A stretch of DNA of 64,000 nt from Streptomyces sp. NBC_01294 (GTDB taxonomy: Bacteria; Actinomycetota; Actinomycetes; Streptomycetales; Streptomycetaceae): contig NZ_CP108423.1 in assembly GCF_035917235.1 (NCBI RefSeq), positions 992,001 to 1,056,000 of the forward strand, written 5' to 3'. Below, piece by piece: positions 25,460 through 33,495 of this stretch. The translations under genes and the position numbers were made by a program. Within the stretch, counting starts at the first letter, position 1, and every line of letters starts with the position of its first letter. The notes below the pieces were generated by a model. The model searched no databases and was not told the DNA's origin. It saw only the letters and a list, made by a program, of their open reading frames with translations.

Positions 25460-25769
25460 CATCCTCGCCGAGATCACGGACATGCTCGTGGAGATCGTCG
25501 GCGACGAGTACCTGCTCGCGGAGGAGGTCACGATGAAGACGACGTTCAACGAGGACCTCGCCCTGGAGAGCATCGAGTTCGTCGCCCTCGCCGAGCTGCT
25601 CCACCACCGCTACGGCGCCGAGGTGGACCTGATGGGCTTCCTCGCCGAGAAGGACATGGACGCCATCCTGGCCATGTCCGTCGGTGAACTCGTCGCCCAC
25701 ATCGGCCGGATCACCCACACCTCCCTGGCCCACGTCTCGGCGGGGACCTCGCCCGCCTCGGCCGGCTGA
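25449..25769 (+). CDS. Discrete acyl carrier protein
   Basis: A 106-residue protein whose ATG lies inside the last 11 bp of the KS-AT-DH-PPTase gene. The PP-binding four-helix signature NEDLALESIEFVALAELL carries the candidate phosphopantetheine serine S41. The motif is ESIE instead of the DSL of canonical ACPs, and the protein is acidic as expected. The family carries growing acyl chains as thioesters. Its place right after a synthase that lacks an ACP suggests it is the partner of that protein or delivers a starter/finished chain to the following hydrolase. The C-terminal ~25 residues after the ACP fold are Ser/Ala/Thr-rich and unexplained. Confidence 0.85.
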   Translation: MAPDILAEITDMLVEIVGDEYLLAEEVTMKTTFNEDLALESIEFVALAELLHHRYGAEVDLMGFLAEKDMDAILAMSVGELVAHIGRITHTSLAHVSAGTSPASAG

Positions 25770-25776
25770 GCCCGCC

Positions 25777-26607
25777 ATGGCCTTCGTCCTCGCGGGCTCC
25801 CTGCGCTTCCACGTCCAGCGGCTCCCGGCACCCACCGGCGCCGACGCCCCCGACCGGCCCGTCGTGGTGTTCCTGCACGGACTGGTCGTCGACAACCTCT
25901 CCTCCTTCTACTGCCCCCTGGCCGTGCCGGTGGCCCGGTCCGGGCACGAGGTCGTCCTCTACGACCTGCGCGGCCACGGCCGCACCGAACGCCCGGCCAC
26001 CGGCTACGACAGCCGCACCGCCGTACGGGACCTCTTCTCCCTGCTGCGTGCGCTGGACCTCGGGCAGCGGCCCGTCCACCTGGTCGGCAACAGCTACGGC
26101 GGGACCCTCGCCCTGCACGCCGCCCTGGCCCGGCCCGACCTCGTCACCGGGCTCACCCTCCTCGAACCCCCGCTCGGCGGGGCCTGGGTGGAGAACATGG
26201 TGGACACCCTGTCGGCCGCCGCGCTCAGCCTGGAGGACAGCCCGGTGCCCGCCGAGCTGCTCACCCTGCGCCTGCGCAAGGCCGCCAACCTCACGGCCAT
26301 CGCCGACTCCCTCCTCAACCGCACCTCGCTCATCGACGACATCGCCGCGAGCCGCACCTTCGCCCCGGCCGACTACGCCCGGCTGCACTGCCCGGTGCTG
26401 GTCGTCTGCGGCGAGCACTCCGAACTGGTCCCGGGAGCCCGGGAGCTGGTCCGCCACGCCCCGCACGGCGCGCTGCGGATCCTGCCGGACCTGGGCCACG
26501 ACGTCCTGAAGGAGAGCAGCGGGGTCCTGCGGGAGTCCGTGCTCGCCCATCTCGACACGACGGCCGTGGTGGCGGCCCGGCCGCGGGCGGGGGTGCTGGT
26601 GCCGTGA
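25777..26607 (+). CDS. Alpha/beta hydrolase, possible chain-releasing thioesterase
   Basis: A 276-residue alpha/beta hydrolase. The nucleophile elbow is GNSYGG with S106. The oxyanion HGL motif is VVVFLHGLVVDN, the acid is probably in GEHSEL, and the catalytic histidine is in LPDLGHDVL. It starts 7 bp after the ACP stop and ends in a GTGA overlap with the glycosyltransferase. Neither synthase has a thioesterase domain, so hydrolysis or transfer of the finished acyl chain from an ACP is the most economical role; this is inference, since the family also includes esterases and haloperoxidases. Confidence 0.82.
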   Translation: MAFVLAGSLRFHVQRLPAPTGADAPDRPVVVFLHGLVVDNLSSFYCPLAVPVARSGHEVVLYDLRGHGRTERPATGYDSRTAVRDLFSLLRALDLGQRPVHLVGNSYGGTLALHAALARPDLVTGLTLLEPPLGGAWVENMVDTLSAAALSLEDSPVPAELLTLRLRKAANLTAIADSLLNRTSLIDDIAASRTFAPADYARLHCPVLVVCGEHSELVPGARELVRHAPHGALRILPDLGHDVLKESSGVLRESVLAHLDTTAVVAARPRAGVLVP

Positions 26608-27773
26608 GGGTGCTGTTCACGGTGCCGCCGCTGGCGGGGCACGTCAATCCGACCGTGGCCGTCGGGGCCGAACTGGCCGCCCGGGGGCACGAGGTCGCCT
26701 GGACCGGACCGGCCGCGGCGCTCGCCCGGCTGCTGCCCGCGCAGGCCCGGATCCTGCCGGCGGGCGAGGACGTGGGCGGCGGCTACTCGGCGCTGCACGA
26801 GCGCTGGCGCGATCTGCGCGGGGTCGGGGCGCTGCGGTTCCTGTGGGAGGAGGCGCTGGTGCCGCTGGCCCGGGCGATGGTGCCCGGGGTGACGCGGGCC
26901 GTCCGCGCCTTCGGGCCGGACGTGCTGGTCGCCGACCAGCAGGCGCTGGCCGGTCCGCTGGTCGCCCGGCGGCTCGGCGTTCCGTGGGCGACGTCCGCCA
27001 GTACGTCGGCCGAACTGACCCGGCCCTTCGCGGACTTCCCGAAGGTCGGCGAGTGGGTGGCCGGGCAGATCTCCGGCCTGCTCGCGGAGTACGGCGCGGC
27101 GCGGGATCCGGGGGGCTGGGACCCGCGGTTCTCCGAGCGGCTGGTGCTGGTCTTCTCCACGCCCGAACTCGTGGGGTCCGCCCGTGACTTCCCGCCGCAC
27201 CACGCCTTCGTCGGGCCGGCCTTCGGGGCCCGCCCGCCCTCGCCCGGCTTTCCCTGGCAGCGGCTCGACCCGGCGCGACGGCGGGTCCTGGTGTCCCTGG
27301 GCACCCTCAACCAGGAGGCCGGCGCCCGGTTCTACGGGGCGGTGCTCGGGGCCGCCGAACGGCTCGCCGAGGAGGTCCAGTTCGTGCTGGCGGCGCCCGC
27401 CGCACTGATCGGGGCGGCGCCAGACCACGTACTGCTCCAGGAGAGCGTCCCCCAGCTGGAACTGCTGCCGCACCTGGACGCGGTGGTCTGCCACGCCGGC
27501 CACAACACCGTCTGCGAGGCCCTCGCGCACGGGCTGCCGCTGGTCGTCGCCCCGATCCGGGACGACCAGCCGATCGTGGCCCGGCAGGTGGTGGAGGCCG
27601 GGGCGGGGATCCGGGTGCGGTTCGGCCGGACCCGGGCCGAGGAACTGCGCGACGCGCTCACGGCCGTGCTGGACGAACCCGGCCCCCGCCGGGCCGCCCG
27701 GCGCATCCAGGCCTCATTCGCCGCGGCGGGCGGGGCTGCCGCCGCGGCCGACCGGTTGGAGAAACTGTCATGA
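26604..27773 (+). CDS. GT1-type glycosyltransferase (macrolide/UGT family)
   Basis: A 389-residue GT-B fold enzyme. The N-terminal acceptor domain starts with VLFTVPPLAGHVNPTVAVGAELAARGHEV, cited here in two pieces: VLFTVPPLAGHVNP and ELAARGHEV. The C-terminal nucleotide-sugar domain has VSLGTLN and the PSPG-like block HAGHNTVCEALAHGLPLV followed by RDDQPIVARQV. Enzymes of this type glycosylate polyketides, carotenoids and lipids using NDP-sugars. The GTG start overlaps the hydrolase stop (GTGA) and its own stop overlaps the next ATG (ATGA), so expression is tightly coupled to the synthase. No sugar biosynthesis genes are adjacent, so a common UDP- or dTDP-sugar is likely. Confidence 0.88.
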   Translation: MRVLFTVPPLAGHVNPTVAVGAELAARGHEVAWTGPAAALARLLPAQARILPAGEDVGGGYSALHERWRDLRGVGALRFLWEEALVPLARAMVPGVTRAVRAFGPDVLVADQQALAGPLVARRLGVPWATSASTSAELTRPFADFPKVGEWVAGQISGLLAEYGAARDPGGWDPRFSERLVLVFSTPELVGSARDFPPHHAFVGPAFGARPPSPGFPWQRLDPARRRVLVSLGTLNQEAGARFYGAVLGAAERLAEEVQFVLAAPAALIGAAPDHVLLQESVPQLELLPHLDAVVCHAGHNTVCEALAHGLPLVVAPIRDDQPIVARQVVEAGAGIRVRFGRTRAEELRDALTAVLDEPGPRRAARRIQASFAAAGGAAAAADRLEKLS

Positions 27774-29641
27774 CGCCACCCCCGCTCTCCCGGGTCCCGT
27801 GGACCTCCGCGGTACTCCTGGCCGTGCTCGGCGCGGGCACGGTCCGCGCCGGGCGCCGGCTGCGGGCGATCCCGGTGCTGCCGGTGCCCCCGTCCGCGGC
27901 GGCCGGGGTACCGCGCGCCGCCGGGTGGCGGCTGCTCACCGCCCGGGGGGTCGAGGCCGACGCGGGCACCTTCCTCACCGCCTGCGCGTACGCCGAGGGG
28001 GAGGGCCTGCGGGTGCTGGACCTGCTGCCCGCGGACCTGGCCGCCGAGCGGGCGCTGGGGCTGCTGCGGCTGGTCGACCCCGTCCGCTACCGGCAGGACC
28101 GGCTCGGCGAGGGGCGCGGGGCCGGGTTCGCCGTCCTCGTCACCGAGGAGGTGCTGGCGCGGGCCGGGGTCGATCCGGCCGGGCCGCGCCCGGGGCCGGC
28201 CGAACTCCTCGCGCTGACCCGCCGGTTGAAGGAGTACGCGGCCGACGCCACGGGGCTGGCCATCGCCCCCGGCCTGAGCTGCGCGGGGACCGGAAGGACC
28301 ACGGGTCCGACGCGGGCCGCCGAACTGCGGGCCCAGGGGCTGCCGCCGGGTGCGCTGGCCGCGGCGCAGCTCGGCGGGCTGGCGCTGCTGGCGGGCGTCG
28401 CCGTCCGCCAGGGCCGGTGGGGCCTCGCCGCGGCGGGGCTGTACTGGCTCCAGCCGTACCTCGCGCTCGGCGGGCCCGGCTCCCCGCTGCGGCCCGCTGA
28501 CCTGGCCCGGGCCACCGCGGCCCGCCCGGTACGCTCCCTCGGCGCTGCCCTGCGTACGGCCGCGGCGGCGGGCAAGGCCCCGGACGCCGGGGACACCGGC
28601 CCGGACGCCGCTGCCCGTGCCGCCGCCTACCGAGAGGAACTGGCCGACGGCACCGGGCACTTCTTCGAGCCGCGCCGCCCGGACTGCCCGTGGTGCGGCT
28701 CCGCCCGGCTCACCGTCCGGGTCCGGGTGCCCGACCTGCTGCAGGGCAAGCCGGGGCGCTTCACCCTGGAGCAGTGCGGGGACTGCGGGCACGTCTTCCA
28801 GAACCCCCGGCTGACCGTGGAGGGCCTGGACTTCTACTACCGCGACTTCTACGACGGACGCGGCGGCGAGGGCGCGGGCACGGTCTTCGGACGGCTCGGC
28901 GCCGCCTACCGGGGACGCGCCGAGATGCTCCTCCCCCACGCCGAACCGCTGTCCTGGCTCGACGTCGGCACTGGGCACGGCCACTTCTGCAACGCGGCGC
29001 GGGCCGTCTGGCCGCGGACCCGGTTCGACGGCCTCGACATGGGCGACGGGGTGCGCGAGGCGGAGCGCCGCGGCTGGGTGGAGAGCGGATACCAGGGCCA
29101 GTTCCCGGAGTTCGCGTCGAAGCTGGCGGGCCAGTACGAGGTGGTCAGCATGTACCACTACCTGGAGCACACCCGGGATCCGCTCGCCGAGCTGGACGCG
29201 GCGGCCGCGGTCCTCGCCCCCGGCGGGTTCCTGACCATCGAGCTGCCCGACCCGGAGTCGCGGATGGCCCGGCTCCTCGGTCCGGCGTGGCTGCCGTGGT
29301 TCCAGCCGCAGCACCAGCACCTGGTCCCCGCGGCGAACCTGCGCGAGGCGCTGGCCGACCGGGGGTTCACCGTCCTCGCCGAGGAGCACGGCCCGGCCCA
29401 CCAGGGCAACGACTTCTTCGGCGCGGTGGCCCTCACGGCGACGCGGCTGGCCCCGGACCCGGACCGGCCGTGGGGCCCCCCGCCCACGCCCCGCACCCGG
29501 GCCCTCGCGGCGGCCGTACGGGTGGCCACGCTGCCGTGCTTCGCCGGCGCGGCGGTACTCGACGCCCTGCGCACGGCGGCGGCCCACCGCACGGACGGCG
29601 GAAACGCCTACCGGATGCTGGCCCGCAAGGACGACCTGTGA
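27770..29641 (+). CDS. Fusion of unrecognised N-terminal domain with zinc-ribbon SAM methyltransferase
   Basis: A 623-residue protein. Residues 1-280 begin with one hydrophobic segment (AVLLAVLGAGTV) and a second hydrophobic patch near 195-235; I do not recognise this part. Residues about 295-335 hold a CPWC...CGDC zinc-ribbon followed by FQNPRLT, typical of methyltransferases that act on sugars or glycolipids. The Rossmann methyltransferase domain (about 350-540) has SAM motif I LDVGTGHGHFC and the motif YHYLEHTRDPL. Two-part architecture and membrane association suggest the acceptor is lipid-linked, fitting a glycolipid-type product. ATGA overlap with the glycosyltransferase, GTGA overlap with the next gene. 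Confidence 0.75.
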   Translation: MTPPPLSRVPWTSAVLLAVLGAGTVRAGRRLRAIPVLPVPPSAAAGVPRAAGWRLLTARGVEADAGTFLTACAYAEGEGLRVLDLLPADLAAERALGLLRLVDPVRYRQDRLGEGRGAGFAVLVTEEVLARAGVDPAGPRPGPAELLALTRRLKEYAADATGLAIAPGLSCAGTGRTTGPTRAAELRAQGLPPGALAAAQLGGLALLAGVAVRQGRWGLAAAGLYWLQPYLALGGPGSPLRPADLARATAARPVRSLGAALRTAAAAGKAPDAGDTGPDAAARAAAYREELADGTGHFFEPRRPDCPWCGSARLTVRVRVPDLLQGKPGRFTLEQCGDCGHVFQNPRLTVEGLDFYYRDFYDGRGGEGAGTVFGRLGAAYRGRAEMLLPHAEPLSWLDVGTGHGHFCNAARAVWPRTRFDGLDMGDGVREAERRGWVESGYQGQFPEFASKLAGQYEVVSMYHYLEHTRDPLAELDAAAAVLAPGGFLTIELPDPESRMARLLGPAWLPWFQPQHQHLVPAANLREALADRGFTVLAEEHGPAHQGNDFFGAVALTATRLAPDPDRPWGPPPTPRTRALAAAVRVATLPCFAGAAVLDALRTAAAHRTDGGNAYRMLARKDDL

Positions 29642-30831
29642 CGGGCCCGGAGCCCGCCGGCCCCCGGCCGGCCCCGGCCGCCGCCGGCTCACCCCCGGCA
29701 GGCGGCGCCACCACCCAGGCAGGCCCGGCCGGTGCCCCCCGCGGGGGCGACTTCGGTTTCGCTGCCCGCCCGGGCGAAGCCGAGTCCCGCGCCCCCGCCG
29801 GAGGCGAATCGGCCGCCCCCGCAGCCACCGCCCAGGCGAGCCCCGCCGATGCCTCCCGCAGGGGCGACTTCGGTTTCGCTGCCCGCCCGGGCGAAGCCGA
29901 GTCCGGTGCTCCCGCGGGAGGTGGGTCCGCCGACCCCGCCGGAGGCGACCTGGCTCGGCGGGCCACCGCCGATCCGCTGTTCCGCCTCGTCGCCTACGCC
30001 CTGGAGGCCGCGCACGGCCGGCCCCCCACCGCCGTGTGGAGCGCCCCGTACGCCTTCCACCTGGGCTCCCCCGGGCTGGTCGCGGCGGCCGGCTGGCCCA
30101 CGGCCGCCGCCGCGGCCCCGCGCACCGACGGCCTGGTGCGGCTCAGCTCCCTCGGCCATCCCGCGGACAGCTGTGATCTGCCGCTGTCCCTGTCCGGGCC
30201 GCCGCCCGACGCCCCGGCCTGGGCGGTCCGGCCGTACGCCGTGCTGCGGGCGCTGGCCCGGGCCGGGTACGGCCGGGGCGGGACCGACCTGCACGTGCAG
30301 GGCTCGCTCACGGGTGCCGCCGGGCTGGCCACGGCGGAGCCCGCCGAATGCGCGGTGGCGCTGGCGGTAGCCGACGTACACACGGCGGCCGGTGAGCAGC
30401 CCGACCGCGAGCACCTGGCCCGGCTGCTGGCCGGAGCGCTGCCGGACGGGGACGAGGGCCTGCGGCGGGCGGTGTTCTTCGCCCGGCCGGGCCGGGCCCT
30501 GCTGCTGAGCCCGGAGCCCCGGCGGCGGCAGCGGTACGTCGTCTTCGACCCGGCCGCCTCGGGGGCGCGGCTGGTCCTGGTCGCCGTCCGCGGCGAGGCC
30601 GCGGACCGGCCCGGGGAGCTGGCGCGCGCGGTGGCCTGCGCCCGCCGGGCCGGTGCGCTCAGCGCCTGGCAGCCCGGGCAGCAGCCGGGCCGGAGCGTGC
30701 TGGTGCTGCTGCCCGAGGCGCGCATGGCGGCGGTGCGGGCCGCGGTCGCGGAGGACTTCCGCGACCGGGACCGGCCCGTACCGCGGTTCTTGAACGTCGC
30801 CGTGGCCGGGGCCGCCCGGCGCGAGGACTGA
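29638..30831 (+). CDS. Degenerate galactokinase/GHMP-kinase-like protein
   Basis: A 397-residue protein; the GTG overlaps the upstream stop. Residues 1-100 are Pro/Ala/Gly-rich with two copies of a block encoded by an identical 44-bp repeat. From about residue 105 it follows galactokinase: WAVRPYAVLRALARAGYG then GTDLHVQGSLTGAAGLATAE aligns with the galactokinase WxxYxxG and GLSSSAA region. The ATP-binding PxxxGLxSSxA is degraded to LTGAAGLATAEPAECA, and the sugar-binding GEHTDYN motif is absent. It therefore probably lacks normal kinase activity. It is the last gene of the PKS operon. A sugar-binding or scaffold role is conceivable; this is inference, and identification of the fold rests on pattern only. 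Confidence 0.6.
   Translation: MTGPEPAGPRPAPAAAGSPPAGGATTQAGPAGAPRGGDFGFAARPGEAESRAPAGGESAAPAATAQASPADASRRGDFGFAARPGEAESGAPAGGGSADPAGGDLARRATADPLFRLVAYALEAAHGRPPTAVWSAPYAFHLGSPGLVAAAGWPTAAAAAPRTDGLVRLSSLGHPADSCDLPLSLSGPPPDAPAWAVRPYAVLRALARAGYGRGGTDLHVQGSLTGAAGLATAEPAECAVALAVADVHTAAGEQPDREHLARLLAGALPDGDEGLRRAVFFARPGRALLLSPEPRRRQRYVVFDPAASGARLVLVAVRGEAADRPGELARAVACARRAGALSAWQPGQQPGRSVLVLLPEARMAAVRAAVAEDFRDRDRPVPRFLNVAVAGAARRED
29744..29904 (+). repeat. Two identical 44-bp direct repeats in coding sequence
   Basis: Copies at 29744-29787 and 29861-29904 are identical and 117 bp apart (39 codons, in frame). Each encodes GDFGFAARPGEAES. The flanks are also similar (RAPAGGE versus GAPAGGG), so the whole 39-codon unit was probably duplicated. 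Confidence 0.9.
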
Positions 30832-30880
30832 CCCCACCCGGGCAGCCATCGTCCCCACCCGGAGCACCCGAAACACCGGG

Positions 30881-30907
30881 ACACCGAGGACACCGAGGAC
30901 ACCGAGG
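30881..30907 (+). repeat. 9-bp tandem repeat in leader of the phosphoesterase gene
   Basis: ACACCGAGG is repeated perfectly three times at 30881, 30890 and 30899. An ACACCGGG partial copy precedes and an ACACCCACC copy follows. It ends 22 bp before the GGAGG ribosome site. Confidence 0.85.
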
Positions 30908-30942
30908 ACACCCACCGCACCTACAACCAGGAGGAACCACCC

Positions 30943-32211
30943 ATGCCCACACCCCTTCCCTCACCGACGGCGCGCGCGAGACGCAGGGCCCGCTGGTCCG
31001 CGCTCGTGGCCGGGATCGGCACGCTCTGCCTGCTGGGCGCCTTCACCGTGGCCAACTCGCAGGCAGCGGAGAGCGGTTCCGCCCCGATGAGTGCCGCCGC
31101 CGCACTGCCGTCGTACGACCACGTGCTGGTCGTCGTGTACGAGAACAAGCAGTACGGCGAGATCATCGGCAGCGCCAACGCCCCGTACATCAACCAGCTC
31201 GCGAACGGCGGTGCGAGCCTGACCGCCATGAAGGCGCTGACCCACCCGAGTCAGCCGAACTACTTCAACCTCTTCTCGGGGGCCACGCAGGGCATCACGG
31301 GCGACGGCTGCTACGTCCCGCAGTCCATGACGGCGCCCAACCTCGGCCAGGAGCTGATCGCGGCCGGCAAGACGTTCGCGACGTACAACGAGGACCTGCC
31401 GAGCGAGGGGTCCACCGCCTGCACGAACGGCCAGTACGCGCAGAAGCACAACCCGTGGTTCGCCTTCAAGAACGTGCCGCTGAACACCGGCAAGACGTGG
31501 ACGCAGTTCCCGCAGAACAACTTCGCGGCCCTGCCCCACCTGTCCTTCGTCGTCCCCAACCAGTGCAACGACATGCACTCGTGCTCCGTCGGCACGGGTG
31601 ACACCTGGACGAAGAACAACATCGACGCCTACGCGCAGTGGGCGAAGGCCAACAACAGCCTGCTGGTGCTGACCTGGGACGAGGACAACTTCCTGGGCTC
31701 CAACCAGATCGCCACCGTCTTCTATGGGGCGCACGTCAAGACGGGCAAGTACGCCACCCCCTTCAACCACCACCACCTGCTGCGGACCTTCGAGGACCTC
31801 TTCGGCACGACGCACGCGGGCAACGCGGCCAACGTCCAGCCGATCAGCGAGGTGTTCCAGACCTCGACGGACCCCACGCCCACACCCACACCGACCCCCA
31901 CCTCCACCCCGACACCCACTCCGACGCCGACCCCCACCCCGACCGCGGGTGAACTGAAGCTGGCCAACCCGGGTCCGAAGACCTGCAAGTTCAACCAGTC
32001 CTGCACCATCCAGCTCAGCGCCACCGGCGGCAAGCCCCCGGTCCGGTACGCGGCCACCGGCCTGCCCTGGGGCCTTACCGTCGACGCGGTCACCGGCCGG
32101 ATCAGCGGAAAACCGTGGGCCACCGGCACGCTCCAGATCACCGCGACCGCCACCGACACCGCGGGCGCCACCGTCACCGCCGCGTTCCCGCTCACCGTCA
32201 ACTGGTTCTAG
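30943..32211 (+). CDS. Secreted phosphoesterase/acid phosphatase-like protein with shared Ig-like module
   Basis: A 422-residue protein; ATG preceded by a strong AGGAGG site. The signal peptide has RARRRARW then a hydrophobic core, cleavage near SQAAE. The catalytic domain (about 60-310) fits the phosphoesterase family of phospholipase C and acid phosphatases: VVVYENKQYGEIIG, HPSQPNYFNLFSG and LTWDEDN supply the metal-binding Glu/Asn, the nucleophile-region and Asp residues. A (Pro-Thr)n linker follows, then an ~85-residue C-terminal domain with TCKFNQSC and SGKPWATGT, closing in NWF. That domain is almost identical to that of the secreted protein at 10630-11916. Not obviously part of the PKS operon, from which it is separated by 111 bp. 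Substrate unknown. Confidence 0.82.
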   Translation: MPTPLPSPTARARRRARWSALVAGIGTLCLLGAFTVANSQAAESGSAPMSAAAALPSYDHVLVVVYENKQYGEIIGSANAPYINQLANGGASLTAMKALTHPSQPNYFNLFSGATQGITGDGCYVPQSMTAPNLGQELIAAGKTFATYNEDLPSEGSTACTNGQYAQKHNPWFAFKNVPLNTGKTWTQFPQNNFAALPHLSFVVPNQCNDMHSCSVGTGDTWTKNNIDAYAQWAKANNSLLVLTWDEDNFLGSNQIATVFYGAHVKTGKYATPFNHHHLLRTFEDLFGTTHAGNAANVQPISEVFQTSTDPTPTPTPTPTSTPTPTPTPTPTPTAGELKLANPGPKTCKFNQSCTIQLSATGGKPPVRYAATGLPWGLTVDAVTGRISGKPWATGTLQITATATDTAGATVTAAFPLTVNWF

Positions 32212-32229
32212 ACCTCCCGGGAGGCATCC

Positions 32230-33486
32230 GTGTACCTGTCGACCAGCCGGGCGTCGGACATCGCCGGGGACACCCGCACCCCCGCTCCGAAGGGCCCGCT
32301 GAGGGCCGTCCCCGGCACGGTGTTCGCGCTCGGACTGGTCAGCCTGGTCACGGACGTCTCCGCAGAGATGGTCACCGCCGTCCTGCCGTTGTACCTGATG
32401 GCCGGACTCGGCATGTCCCCGCTCGCCTTCGGCGCCCTGGACGGTCTTCACCAGGGCGCCACCGCGCTGCTGCGCCTCGCCGGCGGGCGGATCGCGGACC
32501 GCACCCGCCGCCGCAAGCTGGTCGCGGGCACCGGCTACGCGCTCTCCGCCGTGTGCAAGGCGGCTCTGCTCGCCGTCACCACCCCCTGGTCGGTGGCGGC
32601 GGTGCTCGCCGCCGACCGGACCGGCAAGGGCCTGCGCACCGCCCCGCGCGACGCGTTGATCTCGCTGTCCGTTCCGCCGGAGCAGCAGGGCCGCGCCTTC
32701 GGGGTGCACCGCGCGCTGGACACTGCGGGCGCCCTGCTGGGGCCGCTGGCCGCGTTCGGCGTGCTGTGGGTGGCGGTGGACGGGTACGCGGCCGTGTTCA
32801 CCGTGAGCTGCTGCCTCGCCGTCCTGGGGGTGGTGCTGCTCGCGCTCTTCGTGCGGGAGGCCCCCGCGCCCGTGCCCGTCGCCGCCCGGGCTCCGCTGCC
32901 GCCCGTACGCACCCTGCTACGGCTCCCCGGCCTGCGGCGGCTCTGCCTGACCGCGGCCGTGCTCGGCCTGTTCACCGTCGGGGACGGCTTCCTCTACCTG
33001 CTGCTCCAGCGCCGGCTGGACCTGTCGGTGGCGTACTTCCCGCTGCTGCCCGTCGGCACGGCGGGGGTGTTCCTGCTGGCCGCGCTGCCCGCGGGCCGGT
33101 TCGCCGACCGGATGGGCCGTCGCCGGGTCTTCCTCGGCGGGCACGTGCTGCTGCTCGGCGCCTGCCTGCTGCTCCTGGCCCCGGTACCGGCCGGGGCGCT
33201 CCTGGTCGTCGGCGTGCTCGCGTCGCTCGGCCTGTTCTACGCAGCCACCGACGGGGTGCTGATGGCGGCCGCCGGGCCGCTGCTCCCGCCCGAGCTGCGC
33301 ACCACCGGGCTCGCGGCGGTCCAGACGGCGCAGGCGCTGGCCCGGTTCGCGGGTTCGCTGCTCTTCGGGGCGGCCTGGACCCTGTGGGGGCCGGGCCCGG
33401 CGCTGGGCCTGGCGGCGGGCGGGCTGCTGCTGTCGCTGGCGCTGGTCGCCGTGTTCGGCGGGCCTCGGGCGGGCGGGGCGTCGTAG
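32230..33486 (+). CDS. MFS transporter
   Basis: A 418-residue major facilitator with about 12 hydrophobic segments. The loop 2-3 signature appears as GGRIADRTRRRKL and again as AGRFADRMGRRRVFLGG in the second half. The subgroup with GLVSLVTDVSAEMV near the N-terminus is common in bacteria and mostly unassigned. The GTG start has GGGAGG 7 nt upstream, and it lies 18 bp after the phosphoesterase stop. Its TAG stop is embedded in the -10 hexamer of the next gene. Cytoplasmic-membrane exporter of an unknown small molecule. Confidence 0.85.
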   Translation: MYLSTSRASDIAGDTRTPAPKGPLRAVPGTVFALGLVSLVTDVSAEMVTAVLPLYLMAGLGMSPLAFGALDGLHQGATALLRLAGGRIADRTRRRKLVAGTGYALSAVCKAALLAVTTPWSVAAVLAADRTGKGLRTAPRDALISLSVPPEQQGRAFGVHRALDTAGALLGPLAAFGVLWVAVDGYAAVFTVSCCLAVLGVVLLALFVREAPAPVPVAARAPLPPVRTLLRLPGLRRLCLTAAVLGLFTVGDGFLYLLLQRRLDLSVAYFPLLPVGTAGVFLLAALPAGRFADRMGRRRVFLGGHVLLLGACLLLLAPVPAGALLVVGVLASLGLFYAATDGVLMAAAGPLLPPELRTTGLAAVQTAQALARFAGSLLFGAAWTLWGPGPALGLAAGGLLLSLALVAVFGGPRAGGAS

Positions 33487-33489
33487 GCT
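33484..33489 (+). promoter_or_regulatory. -10 element of a leaderless SDR gene
   Basis: TAGGCT overlaps the TAG stop of the MFS gene and ends 6 bp before the SDR ATG, so transcription should start at or next to the start codon. No ribosome site is present in the 9-bp gap. Confidence 0.55.
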
Positions 33490-33495
33490 CGGGAC

